DNA from: Acidobacteriaceae bacterium
GTDB lineage: Bacteria > Acidobacteriota > Terriglobia > Terriglobales > Acidobacteriaceae
Length of the DNA: 9,749 nucleotides
Reading direction: 5' to 3'
Assembly: GCA_003165095.1 (NCBI GenBank)
Contig: PLSH01000301.1
Location: 2,531-12,279, forward strand
Shown here: one piece after another, positions 1-7,233 of the stretch
Numbering within the stretch: the first letter of the stretch is position 1
Layout of the letters: each line of letters opens with the position of its first letter
The notes under the pieces: model-generated
The model's input: the letters and a program-made list of their open reading frames with translations, nothing else
Database searches by the model: none
What the model was told of the DNA's origin: nothing
Made by a program: the position numbers and the translations under genes

Positions 1-2218
1 TGTTGTTGAGTACGCACATGTCGAAAGGCGTAGTGGTGGTGCCTTCCTCCTTGTAGCCGCGCACGTGCAGCCTGTCATGGTTGTGACGCCGGTAAGTGAG
101 CCGGTGAATGAGCCACGGATAGCCGTGGAAGGCGAAGATGGTTGGCGTATTGGGCGGAAATAGCAGGTCGTAGTCTTCGTCGGCCAAACCGTGCGGATGC
201 TCGGACTGGGGCTGAAGCGCCATCAGGTCGACGATGTTGACCACGCGGATGCGCAGATCGGGGGCCTGTTCGCGGAGCAGGCAGACTGCGGCCAGCGTTT
301 CCATGGTGGGCACATCGCCGCAGCAGGCCATGACTACATCGGGGTTGCCTTCATCATTCGATGCCCACGGCCATGCACCAAGTCCTATCGTGCAGTGGGC
401 AACGGCCTCGTCCATGGTGAGCCATTGCGGCGCGGGCTGTTTGCCGGCCACAATCAGGTTGATGTAATTCCTGCTGCGCAGGCAGTGATCGGCCACCGAG
501 AGCAGGGTGTTGGCGTCGGGTGGCAGATAGATGCGCACCACGTCGGCCTTTTTGTTGAGCAGATGGTCGATGAAGCCCGGATCCTGGTGGGAGAAGCCGT
601 TGTGATCCTGGCGCCACACCAGCGAGCTGAGCAGGTAATTGAGGCTGGCGATGGGTTTGCGCCAGGGAATTTCGCGCGTGGTCTTCAGCCATTTGGCGTG
701 CTGGTTGGCCATTGAATCGATGATGTGAATGAAGGCTTCATAGCAGGAGAAGAAGCCGTGGCGGCCGGTGAGCAGGTAGCCCTCAAGCCAACCCTGACAC
801 ATGTGCTCGCTCAGCACTTCCATGACGCGGCCGGACTCGGAGAGGTCGACGTCGACGGGCAGCGTCTCGGCCATCCACTCCTTGCCGGTTCCGGTAATCA
901 CGTCCTGAAGGCGATTGGAAGCGGTCTCATCGGGGCCGAAGACGCGGAAGTTTTTCTGGCTTAGATTGGCCTGCATCACCGCGTGAAGCAGGTGGCCGAG
1001 GATGCGCGTCGATTCCACGTCGACGGCTCCGCGGGTCTCGATCTTGACTGCGAACTCGCGGAAGTTCGGCACCTTGAGCGGTTGCAGCAACAGGCCGCCG
1101 TTGGCGTGGGCATTCATTCCCATGCGCAGTCGGCCCTTGGGCGCAATCTCGGCCAGATCGGCGCGGAATGCGCCTTTTTTATCGAAGAGTTCCTCCGGCT
1201 TGTAGCTGTGCATCCACTCATCAAGCTGGCGCAGATGCTCGGGATTTTCGCGCAGCTTGTCGAGCGGCACCTGGTGGGCGCGCCAAGTGTTTTCGACCGG
1301 CAATCCGTCGACAAACTTTGGTCCGGTCCAGCCTTTGGGCGTGCGCATGACGAGCATGGGCCATGCGGGACGCTCGGTCGCCCCTTCTTCGCGAGCAGCC
1401 TTTTGGATTGCGGCGATGCGGTCGAGCATGCGATCGAAGACCGCCGCGGCCTGCTGGTGCATGGTGGCCGGGTCGTGGCCCTCGAGCGTGAAGGGCTCAT
1501 AGCCGTAGCCGCGCATCAGGTCTTCCAACTCGGCGTGGGGAATGCGCGCCAGAATTGTGGGATTGGCGATCTTGTACCCGTTCAGATGGAGGATGGGCAG
1601 CACTGCGCCGTCGGTGGCGGGGTTGAGAAACTTGTTCGAGTGCCAACTAGTTGCAAGCGGCCCGGTTTCAGCTTCGCCGTCGCCCACCACGCAGGCCGCG
1701 ATGAGGCCGGGATTGTCGAAGGCGGCGCCATAAGCGTGGACCAGCGAGTAGCCGAGTTCGCCGCCCTCGTGGATGGAGCCGGGCGTCTCGGGCGCAACGT
1801 GGCTGGGAATGCCGTATGGCCAACTGAACTGGCGGAAGAGGCGCTTGATGCCGTCGGTATTCTGCTCGATGTGCGGATAGATCTCGGAGTAGGAACCCTC
1901 GAGGTAGGTGTTGGCCACCAGTCCGGGTCCACCGTGGCCGGGGCCGATGACGTACATCATGTTGAGGCCGCGCTCGCGAATGAGGCGATTCCAGTGCACA
2001 TAGAGGAAGTTGAGCCCCGGCGTGGTGCCCCAGTGGCCGAGCAGGCGCGGTTTTACGTCGTCGATGGTGAGCGGGCGCTCGAGCAGCGGATTGTCTTTGA
2101 GATAGATCTGGCCCACGGACAGATAATTCGCGGCCCGCCAATAGGCGTCCATTTTGGCCAGCAATTCCGGGCTCAAGGGGTTGAGCCTGGCTGTTTCGCT
2201 CGTCGCGGATTCGATCAT
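1..2218 (-). CDS. xfp: Phosphoketolase (xylulose-5-phosphate/fructose-6-phosphate), C-terminus cut by window edge
   Basis: This thiamine-diphosphate enzyme cleaves xylulose-5-P and/or fructose-6-P with phosphate to acetyl-phosphate plus a shorter sugar phosphate, in the cytoplasm. The frame is open for 739 codons from the ATG at 2218 to the left edge; family members are about 790 residues, so roughly 50 are missing. Both family signatures are present: EGGELGY at residues 151-157, and G-x3-DN-P ending in GDGE at 164-182. H62 (GHWG), H95 (GHGGPG) and E479 ([13 protein letters not shown]) sit at or within two residues of the catalytic H64, H97 and E479 described for bifidobacterial enzymes. HLNGYKI (211-217) and RAHQVPL (313-319) are also typical. 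A GAGGTG ribosome site lies 4 nt before the ATG. An acetate kinase gene often lies next to xfp but would be off the edge. Substrate preference (single or dual) cannot be decided from sequence. Confidence 0.97.
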   Translation of the reverse strand, partial: MIESATSETARLNPLSPELLAKMDAYWRAANYLSVGQIYLKDNPLLERPLTIDDVKPRLLGHWGTTPGLNFLYVHWNRLIRERGLNMMYVIGPGHGGPGLVANTYLEGSYSEIYPHIEQNTDGIKRLFRQFSWPYGIPSHVAPETPGSIHEGGELGYSLVHAYGAAFDNPGLIAACVVGDGEAETGPLATSWHSNKFLNPATDGAVLPILHLNGYKIANPTILARIPHAELEDLMRGYGYEPFTLEGHDPATMHQQAAAVFDRMLDRIAAIQKAAREEGATERPAWPMLVMRTPKGWTGPKFVDGLPVENTWRAHQVPLDKLRENPEHLRQLDEWMHSYKPEELFDKKGAFRADLAEIAPKGRLRMGMNAHANGGLLLQPLKVPNFREFAVKIETRGAVDVESTRILGHLLHAVMQANLSQKNFRVFGPDETASNRLQDVITGTGKEWMAETLPVDVDLSESGRVMEVLSEHMCQGWLEGYLLTGRHGFFSCYEAFIHIIDSMANQHAKWLKTTREIPWRKPIASLNYLLSSLVWRQDHNGFSHQDPGFIDHLLNKKADVVRIYLPPDANTLLSVADHCLRSRNYINLIVAGKQPAPQWLTMDEAVAHCTIGLGAWPWASNDEGNPDVVMACCGDVPTMETLAAVCLLREQAPDLRIRVVNIVDLMALQPQSEHPHGLADEDYDLLFPPNTPTIFAFHGYPWLIHRLTYRRHNHDRLHVRGYKEEGTTTTPFDMCVLNN

Positions 2219-2463
2219 GGAGCACCTCGCAAAGGGGAATCTGCGTGCTGCTTAAAAGCCTAGCAGCCGTTTGTTACAGGCGTAGTGATTGAAGTCACAC
2301 GAAGAGCCAATCGTCTCAAATTACAACGATTTGCGACGTTCCAAAACGGATTTGACAATGACTTTGACCGGCGGTGAATCGGATGCTGCGCTGAGTGGTT
2401 CCGCTAGAGGCGCGGACTTGCGGGAAGCGAGTTGCGGCCGGCGGACTGGCGCTGGCAGTTCGT
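2219..2463. other. Intergenic gap between the VWFA-like gene and xfp
   Basis: This 245-bp gap holds the end of the VWFA-like transcript and the promoter and leader of xfp, both on the minus strand. Apart from the small leader hairpin there is no strong terminator and no convincing -35/-10 pair. Reading frames crossing it on either strand resemble nothing I know and lack ribosome sites. Confidence 0.6.
2247..2267 (-). promoter_or_regulatory. Small hairpin in the xfp leader
   Basis: Arms GCTGCT (2247-2252) and AGCAGC (2262-2267) pair perfectly around a 9-nt loop containing a TTTTAA-type core. It lies 28 nt upstream of the xfp start and just ahead of its ribosome site, so it would be in the mRNA leader or overlap the promoter. 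The stem is short and has no following T-run, so I do not call it a terminator. Its function is unknown and chance is possible. Confidence 0.3.
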
Positions 2464-4287
2464 TTATTTGGCCGCGACAGTGACGGGAACTTCGAGTGAG
2501 CCGGTGCGGCCGGCGTTGAGATCGTTGACGGCGATGCGCAGGGAGTTGTCGCCGGCGGGCAGATCGATGGGGACCAGAACGGTGATTCCTTTGGCGGCGA
2601 CGCGCTCGAATTGCTCGGGCTTGATGGCCAACTGGAACTGGTGGTCGACGTAATTGACGCGATCTCCACCGGCGTTATAGGCAATCAGCGCGAGTTCGAT
2701 TTTGCCGGTGCGGGTTCCGTCGGGCTCCGTGCCGAGCGCAAGAGTAGCCGGGCTCAACGTGAAATTGACCACGTAGCGATCGACCGGTCCTTTCAATGTG
2801 GCCGACAGTTCTCCAGCCGGGCCGATGGGAACCTTCACGCCCTGGAGCAGCGGATCGTTTGCGTCCAGTACCTGCGCCTTGAAGATAATCTGCGTGGTCG
2901 GAGGCGCGCCATGCAGTGATCCGTCGACCGTCTGGTTCATGTGTTTGGGAGCGCCGGGAGCGCGTTTGCCCGGTCCGTCGGCGTAGTAGCCGTGACGAAA
3001 GGCAAGCTTCAGGTCGTGACCGTCCACGCGAACCTGAATCTTGCGGTATTCGCCATTCAGTTTCGCAGCCGACGGGACGTAGCTGATGGTGTAATAGCTG
3101 GCGCCGCTTTCCACCGCGTTTGCGACGGCCTCTTTGAGCTCGTTGGTCTCATAGTAAGCATGGCCGCCGGTCTGATCGGCGATCTGATCCATGGTTCCCT
3201 GTTCCTGGTACATCCCCTCTTTTTCCTGCATCATCGCGCCATTGCCGGGCGCGGTTCTGGTTGAGGCATTGAACATGGAGGGAAGCATCAACCCGCGCCC
3301 ATCCACCGGATAGACGGCGACGCGCGACTGGGTGAGCATTTCGGTGGTTTTCTCGACCTGATCGCGGTAATCCGCGATGGCGCCGAAGGGGCTGAACTGG
3401 GATGAGTCCGGCAGGATGGAGAGAGGAAACGAACCGGAGACCCAGATAAGATTTTTGCGGCCGGGAATGCCGCTCAAATAGGCGGCCAACTGCTGCAAGG
3501 CCTGGAGCGTCATCCTGACTCGCAAATCGGTCTGGTATGTGGAAGTGTCAGCCTCGAACTGGCTCAAGGCGGCGGCAGCGTTCATGGGTCCGTTGGTTAC
3601 TCCGCCGCTGCCGATGTTGGATGCGGAAACAGGCGTGGCCGGCTGAGCGGCCAGGGGGCTGGAGGTGCTGGTGAGGCCGCTGGTCATGGTCGGCGACTCC
3701 AGCAGCGCGGATGGCTGGCTCGCGGTCTTGGAACCGTTCATCAACTTGGCCAGGCTCGCCACATCGGTGGTGAATCCGGTGACCATCAAGAGCTTGGAAG
3801 AGAGCGTAAAGACGGCCAGCGTAGTTCCGGGATTGACCTGTGCCAGGTACTTGATCATCTCCTGACGCACCCTGAGCTGGTCGTTGGAGGGCGTGTTCAG
3901 GGCGTCGAGCAGGAGCACGTTGACCGCGCCCTGCTCGGGATAGACGGGAAGATTTGTATAGGTATGAAGCGGCAACTGCTGGAGCTCGGCCTCATTGGCG
4001 GAAATAGGCGCGCCGCCGGGCTGATGCTCGTCGAAGGAGAAGATTTTTTGGTCTTTGCCGTCTTCAAGGATTTCGAATTTGCTTTGATCGAGGCCATGAA
4101 CGGCGTTGCCATGGTCGGTGACGACCACGTCGACAAGCACCAGGTTGGCGTTTGCCTGGAGCACGGTGACAGGCGGCGGAGGCGCGGATTGGGCCGTGAG
4201 CCCCTGGGCCTGCGCGCAGGTTACCGCCAAAACAGTCGTAAACAGGAAGGCAAAAAAGATGGTGAAACTAGAGAGGAAGGAACGCAT
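2464..4287 (-). CDS. Exported VWFA-related Acidobacterial domain protein
   Basis: This 607-residue secreted protein resembles the VWFA-related family (TIGR03436-type) that is greatly expanded in Acidobacteria; its physiological role is unknown. A Sec signal peptide is clear: MRSF, a hydrophobic stretch at 8-22, then AQA at 25-27 as the cleavage site. A beta-rich segment at 47-86 (LVLVDVVVTD, then FEILEDGKDQKI) is the usual start of the family. The VWA-like core covers about 120-440, with VNVLLLDALNTPSNDQ (122-137), IPGRKNLIWVSGSFP (274-288) and TMDQIADQTGGHAYYETNEL (365-384). The metal-binding DxSxS motif is replaced by DALNT (128-132), so classical metal binding is doubtful. Residues 188-245 form a low-complexity Ser/Thr/Ala/Pro/Gly insert. 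The last 150 residues look like a beta-sandwich. The start at 4287 is supported by AAAGGA 8 nt upstream and by the signal peptide. It is transcribed alone, divergently from the DoxX-like gene. Confidence 0.9.
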   Translation of the reverse strand: MRSFLSSFTIFFAFLFTTVLAVTCAQAQGLTAQSAPPPPVTVLQANANLVLVDVVVTDHGNAVHGLDQSKFEILEDGKDQKIFSFDEHQPGGAPISANEAELQQLPLHTYTNLPVYPEQGAVNVLLLDALNTPSNDQLRVRQEMIKYLAQVNPGTTLAVFTLSSKLLMVTGFTTDVASLAKLMNGSKTASQPSALLESPTMTSGLTSTSSPLAAQPATPVSASNIGSGGVTNGPMNAAAALSQFEADTSTYQTDLRVRMTLQALQQLAAYLSGIPGRKNLIWVSGSFPLSILPDSSQFSPFGAIADYRDQVEKTTEMLTQSRVAVYPVDGRGLMLPSMFNASTRTAPGNGAMMQEKEGMYQEQGTMDQIADQTGGHAYYETNELKEAVANAVESGASYYTISYVPSAAKLNGEYRKIQVRVDGHDLKLAFRHGYYADGPGKRAPGAPKHMNQTVDGSLHGAPPTTQIIFKAQVLDANDPLLQGVKVPIGPAGELSATLKGPVDRYVVNFTLSPATLALGTEPDGTRTGKIELALIAYNAGGDRVNYVDHQFQLAIKPEQFERVAAKGITVLVPIDLPAGDNSLRIAVNDLNAGRTGSLEVPVTVAAK

Positions 4288-4612
4288 TGGAAGAGTCCTT
4301 TATCGCAGGTGACAGGATTCTGCGCATTTCTTGTTCGCATCCATATTGCACCCTGACGGCTGTTCTGCTCAAAGAAGGTCGAATTCGATTGGGGATTTGG
4401 TGCTCGAATCCAGCGCCGGAGCGCGAAAACGGGATGAAAATGCGCCGAGAGTCGCCGATTTCGGACAAACCTTCGACCTTGTGGTCATCTTTATATTGAC
4501 TTTACATAATCTTTATGGTCCGCTCATTTCAGGGGCATTTTCCTGTACCGCAGCCCACATTGACGCCTATTGCAGGGAAAAGCGCGGGCGAAGAAGGAAG
4601 GCGGGTGGAACG
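4288..4612. other. Divergent intergenic region between VWFA-like and DoxX-like genes
   Basis: This 325-bp stretch must contain promoters for the minus-strand VWFA-like gene (starts 4287) and the plus-strand DoxX-like gene (starts 4613). An AT-rich patch at about 4485-4520 (ATATTGAC, TTACATAAT, TTTATGG) is the likeliest place for RNA polymerase or regulator binding. No -35/-10 pair has consensus spacing: TTGTGG at 4479 to TTACAT at 4502 has 17 bp but is weak. For the minus strand, TTGAGC (4373-4368) and CAATAT (4348-4343) are 19 bp apart and also weak. Frames across this region have no ribosome site and no recognisable protein. Confidence 0.5.
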
Positions 4613-4975
4613 ATGAACAGTCTGGATCGATTCATGGAGTATTTGGTGGCTGGCGTGTTCGTGTGCGTAGGGCTCAGAAGCATCTATAGCTATAAGCGCA
4701 GGCCGAGAGCACTCGGAGCCAGGGAAATGAGCCTCCCGTTTGGAGTACCGTACTGGTCTGTTATCGCGGTCGGACTGTTTGAGATTGCAGCAGCGCTGGC
4801 CCTGGTGATGCCGATCGGCGCGTGGCCGCAGACTACGCTGGTGCGGCTGGCGGCTTTGGCGCTTGCGCTTCTGATGGTGGCTGCCGGCTTCTATCACTTG
4901 CGCCGCCATGAATCAGCCGCGCCTACCGTGGCGCTGTTTCTACTGACGATGTTCGTGATTGTCGGGCGGTGGTAA
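4613..4975 (+). CDS. Small DoxX-like membrane protein
   Basis: This 120-residue integral membrane protein has four predicted helices (about 7-25, 46-67, 78-95 and 102-118) and a basic loop after the first (YKRRPRALGAR, 26-36). Length, helix pattern and the FGVPYWSVIAVGLFEIAAALAL stretch fit the DoxX-like family, whose members are small inner-membrane proteins of mostly unknown function. The frame stays open upstream to 4331, but the added 94 residues resemble no protein. I chose the ATG at 4613 because AAGGAAGG and GGTGG precede it and the first helix begins right after it. The TAA at 4973-4975 lies inside the 3' end of the opposing acyltransferase gene. Nothing nearby suggests a substrate. 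Confidence 0.78.
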   Translation: MNSLDRFMEYLVAGVFVCVGLRSIYSYKRRPRALGAREMSLPFGVPYWSVIAVGLFEIAAALALVMPIGAWPQTTLVRLAALALALLMVAAGFYHLRRHESAAPTVALFLLTMFVIVGRW

Positions 4976-6127
4976 GGGTTGAGGATCGTTTGGACTTGAT
5001 TCCTGGGCTGACAGGCCTGGAGATGTCCGGAAGAAGCGCTTCAGCTTGAGGATTTGCGACTCGAAACCATACCAGAGGATTGTGGCCGCGGCGGTAGAGG
5101 CGGCCAGCCGGAAGGCTACGATGGCCAAGTTGCCGGCTATGCCGTAGCGATCCATCCGCAGATCGAACCATCCGAAGAAGATGAAAACAGCGATGTGAAT
5201 CATGTAGAGGCCGTAGCTGATGCGGCCATAAAAGGCCAGCGGTCCGCGCCTTAGCGCCGCGTTGAGCGGATTGCGGGCGCCGGTGGAGGCGATCGAAGCC
5301 AGCACCGCGCCGCCGAATCCAACCGCCAGCGCACAATCGAGGAACTTTGTTCCACCGGCTATGGTGGCTGCGGCCGCAATGCCCAGCACAAATGCGCCCA
5401 GACCGATCCCGAGCCAGACGCGGCGGCTGAACGGGAGCGTGTAGATTCCCAGCGCGAGCAGGCTGCCCAGGGCGATCCCGTCCAGGTGAATGAAGGTGTG
5501 AGTGGGGGTGAGCCAGGGGTGGTGATCAAACAGGGGTGAACTGACAAATGCGGCAATCAGGATTGCGGCCAGCATCCAGGGCCTGCGCAGAAAGCGGACC
5601 AGCGGCGCCCACAGGAAGTAGTACTGTTCCTCGATGGCCAGGGACCAGGTCTGGCCGATTGCGGGGGGCAGCGTGAGGTGAAAAAGATTCTGCACGAAGA
5701 AGATGTAAGCCAGCCAGGGAGCGGTCTTGATTGCCATCGAAACAGGCTGGCCGATGAACCACGGGGCCTCAAGGTACACCACCACCAGCACCAGCACATA
5801 GACAGGCCAGATGCGCAGCGCGCGGCGGGCGTAGAAGTTGCGGAAGTATTTTTCCTTGTCCCTGGCTTCGAGAAGGATGGATGTAATGAGAAACCCGGAG
5901 AGGACGAAGAAGAGATTGACGCCGGCCCATCCCCACAGGGAGGCGTAGTAAATCCAGGTGCCCTCAAGGCGCGGATGACAGTGGTAGATCACCACCGCCA
6001 GAACCGCGAGGCCGCGCAGGCCCTGCAGCTCGGGGATGTAACAGGGCAGCCAGGCTGGGCGGGAGATTTGGCTTATGGGATATTGCAACGGCGACCTTGG
6101 CATAGGAGTGGCTAGGGGTCGAGCCAT
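4940..6127 (-). CDS. Acyltransferase 3 family membrane protein (OafA/YrhL type)
   Basis: This multi-pass membrane protein of 395 residues should transfer an acyl (often acetyl) group to an extracytoplasmic sugar, such as an exopolysaccharide, O-antigen or glycolipid. Family hallmarks appear in order: IPELQGLRGLAVLAVVIYH with the catalytic R-x10-H pair (R38, H49), NLFFVLSGFLITSILL (71-86), NFYARRALRIWPVY (97-110), QTWSLAIEEQYYFLWAPL (159-176), HLDGIALG (214-221) and ISYGLYMIHI (303-312). About ten hydrophobic helices follow one another, then a basic and proline-rich cytoplasmic tail (360-395). The start is uncertain. The ATG at 6127 has no ribosome site and lies inside the upstream gene. An ATG at 6103 is also unsupported, and a TTG at 6088 has AAGG 6 nt before it. 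The acyl donor and acceptor cannot be read from sequence. Confidence 0.93.
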   Translation of the reverse strand: MARPLATPMPRSPLQYPISQISRPAWLPCYIPELQGLRGLAVLAVVIYHCHPRLEGTWIYYASLWGWAGVNLFFVLSGFLITSILLEARDKEKYFRNFYARRALRIWPVYVLVLVVVYLEAPWFIGQPVSMAIKTAPWLAYIFFVQNLFHLTLPPAIGQTWSLAIEEQYYFLWAPLVRFLRRPWMLAAILIAAFVSSPLFDHHPWLTPTHTFIHLDGIALGSLLALGIYTLPFSRRVWLGIGLGAFVLGIAAAATIAGGTKFLDCALAVGFGGAVLASIASTGARNPLNAALRRGPLAFYGRISYGLYMIHIAVFIFFGWFDLRMDRYGIAGNLAIVAFRLAASTAAATILWYGFESQILKLKRFFRTSPGLSAQESSPNDPQPLPPPDNHEHRQ

Positions 6128-7002
6128 TCTCTGTCGGGCCGTGTTATCAATCTTGCGCTGAAGAATGCTTGGTCCATATCCAAGATCGTTTTAATCGCAT
6201 AGCATTGATTTCCGTCGTCGCGCTCGACCAAGAAACAGGAAATATCAGTCCCGTTCGATGAGTGAAAAGGCAAGAGCAATTGCATGCGCCCCTCGGCGAT
6301 ATAGTAGACAGGAATTGCGGTCTTGTAATTCCTGCGAATCTTTGGGATCAAATTCTCTATAGCGCCACGAAGGTAATTCCTCACAGACTCATCCGTAGCG
6401 TCGGGAGGAAATCCAGAGCGCTCCTTAGCTCTATCGAACATGTGTTCAAAAATATCCGTATCGAGTGCGTATGCGGTGTTGAATACATAGTCCCGGCTAT
6501 CATTTGAGTACCAAGCGAGTTTAGGGAGTTTGAGCCCAAAATGCAGACGAAAAACGGGGGACCTGGCTGTTTCTGTACCTTTATAGACCCAATCAGAGGA
6601 GGTGCCCTGACTTGCGCCACGATACCGTTCAAAGACACAGAAGAGATCTGCAGAATGCTTGTCCTGTAAGCCAGAGTTGAAGCATGCCCAGTTTTGGTCA
6701 GCGCTTTCGATTATGTAGCTTCCCGGCTCGCCTTGTTCCAGCTCCTTCAAGCGCGAGAATGTGTATTGGAGATAATTCCGGAGCTTAGTTGGCTTGTTTC
6801 GATACCTGTTCTCAAATCTTGGCTGGGTGAAGTACCGCGCGTCCTTGCCCTCGAACGTCTTCTCTGCAATAGCTAAAAAGGGTGCATCGAAGTCATATTC
6901 TTCGGTTAAGGGATCTTTTGAAGGGTGGAAATGACCGAAAGCCGTCTGGCGATCCTGGTCCTTGCTCTTCGTGAATAGCGACTCATAACGTAACGCGTCC
7001 AT
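6112..7002 (-). CDS. DUF3825-like domain protein in an AT-rich segment
   Basis: This 296-residue soluble protein has no signal peptide or membrane helix. It resembles the DUF3825 family, whose biochemical role I do not know. Matching features are the PFLAIAEKTF opening (41-50), LRNYLQYTFSRL (74-85), ACFNSGL (106-112) followed by LFCVFERY (120-127), DWVYKG (137-142), and a C-terminal block YYIAEGRMQLLLPF (233-246), then AIKTILDMDQAFFSARLI (269-286) and REWL (291-294). The N-terminal 40 residues are charged and not recognised. GC is clearly lower than the neighbours (43% in 6421-6480 against 73% in 6001-6060 and 65% in 7741-7800), and AT-ending codons are common, suggesting acquisition by transfer. 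The ATG at 7002 is the only candidate, since an in-frame stop lies at 7042-7044 with no alternative start between. It has no ribosome site and a GC hairpin sits 8 nt upstream. The family match is from memory of motifs, not a search. Confidence 0.72.
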   Translation of the reverse strand: MDALRYESLFTKSKDQDRQTAFGHFHPSKDPLTEEYDFDAPFLAIAEKTFEGKDARYFTQPRFENRYRNKPTKLRNYLQYTFSRLKELEQGEPGSYIIESADQNWACFNSGLQDKHSADLFCVFERYRGASQGTSSDWVYKGTETARSPVFRLHFGLKLPKLAWYSNDSRDYVFNTAYALDTDIFEHMFDRAKERSGFPPDATDESVRNYLRGAIENLIPKIRRNYKTAIPVYYIAEGRMQLLLPFHSSNGTDISCFLVERDDGNQCYAIKTILDMDQAFFSARLITRPDREWLDP

Positions 7003-7010
7003 ATAGTTTT

Positions 7011-7033
7011 GGCCCCCGTCATTAGCGGGGGCC
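7011..7033 (-). promoter_or_regulatory. Perfect 8-bp GC hairpin beside the DUF3825 start codon
   Basis: Arms GGCCCCCG (7011-7018) and CGGGGGCC (7026-7033) are exactly complementary around a 7-nt loop (TCATTAG). In the minus-strand mRNA the structure ends 8 nt before the ATG at 7002, where a ribosome site would normally be. Neither side has the T-run of an intrinsic terminator: AAAA follows on the minus strand and CTCTGTG on the plus. It could be a translation-blocking or mRNA-stabilising structure, or a leftover element end. The structure is certain as sequence; its role is inference. Confidence 0.6.
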
Positions 7034-7051
7034 CTCTGTGATCAAAGAAGA

Positions 7052-7090
7052 TGTTTTGTAGGAAATCTCAAACGCAGTGTTTTGTAAGGA
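7052..7090. repeat. Pair of short direct repeats (TGTTTTGTA) upstream of the DUF3825 gene
   Basis: TGTTTTGTA occurs at 7052-7060 and again at 7078-7086, offset by 26 bp. Including flanking bases, 11 of 13 positions match (7052-7064 against 7078-7090). They lie 50-90 bp upstream of the DUF3825 start in otherwise AT-rich DNA, where a promoter or operator would be expected. The direct arrangement could be a protein-binding pair, but two copies this short could also arise by chance. Confidence 0.4.
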
Positions 7091-7233
7091 GCGCGCCCGA
7101 AGGCTTATCACGCACAATGTTGCTTCTATGAACCATAATATATCAAGGAACCAAGAAAATCCAGCACTACTAAATGTAGGAATTGTGCAACCAATTTAGC
7201 ATCAATAGTATGGAGCAAATTTGTCCCGATTAG

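Larger units (their letters stand above)
7003..7233. other. AT-rich non-coding region between proC and the DUF3825 gene
   Basis: These 231 bp are among the most AT-rich in the window (37% GC in 7141-7200). They hold the end of the proC transcript, the presumed DUF3825 promoter, the GC hairpin and the direct repeats. A possible minus-strand -10 element (TATTAT type) lies in the AT run around 7135-7145, without a good -35. I see no RNA gene, integrase site or insertion-sequence end. Confidence 0.5.

Noticed and set aside
191..964. Plus-strand open frames of 174 and 79 codons
   Set aside because: Both are antisense to the C-terminal half of the phosphoketolase and have no recognisable domain.
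983..2263. A 426-codon open frame on the plus strand
   Set aside because: It is exactly antisense to xfp, which carries both phosphoketolase signatures and catalytic residues; the plus-strand frame is open because of high GC codon bias and resembles no protein.
4331..4612. A 94-residue N-terminal extension of the DoxX-like protein
   Set aside because: It crosses the divergent promoter region, has no ribosome site, and the family is about 120 residues long.
7011..7033. Intrinsic transcription terminator
   Set aside because: The stem is strong, but neither side is followed by a T-run in the direction of transcription, and it lies directly before a start codon.
6112..7233. Insertion sequence or phage remnant
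   Set aside because: The composition suggests transfer, but I found no transposase, integrase, terminal inverted repeats or flanking duplication.
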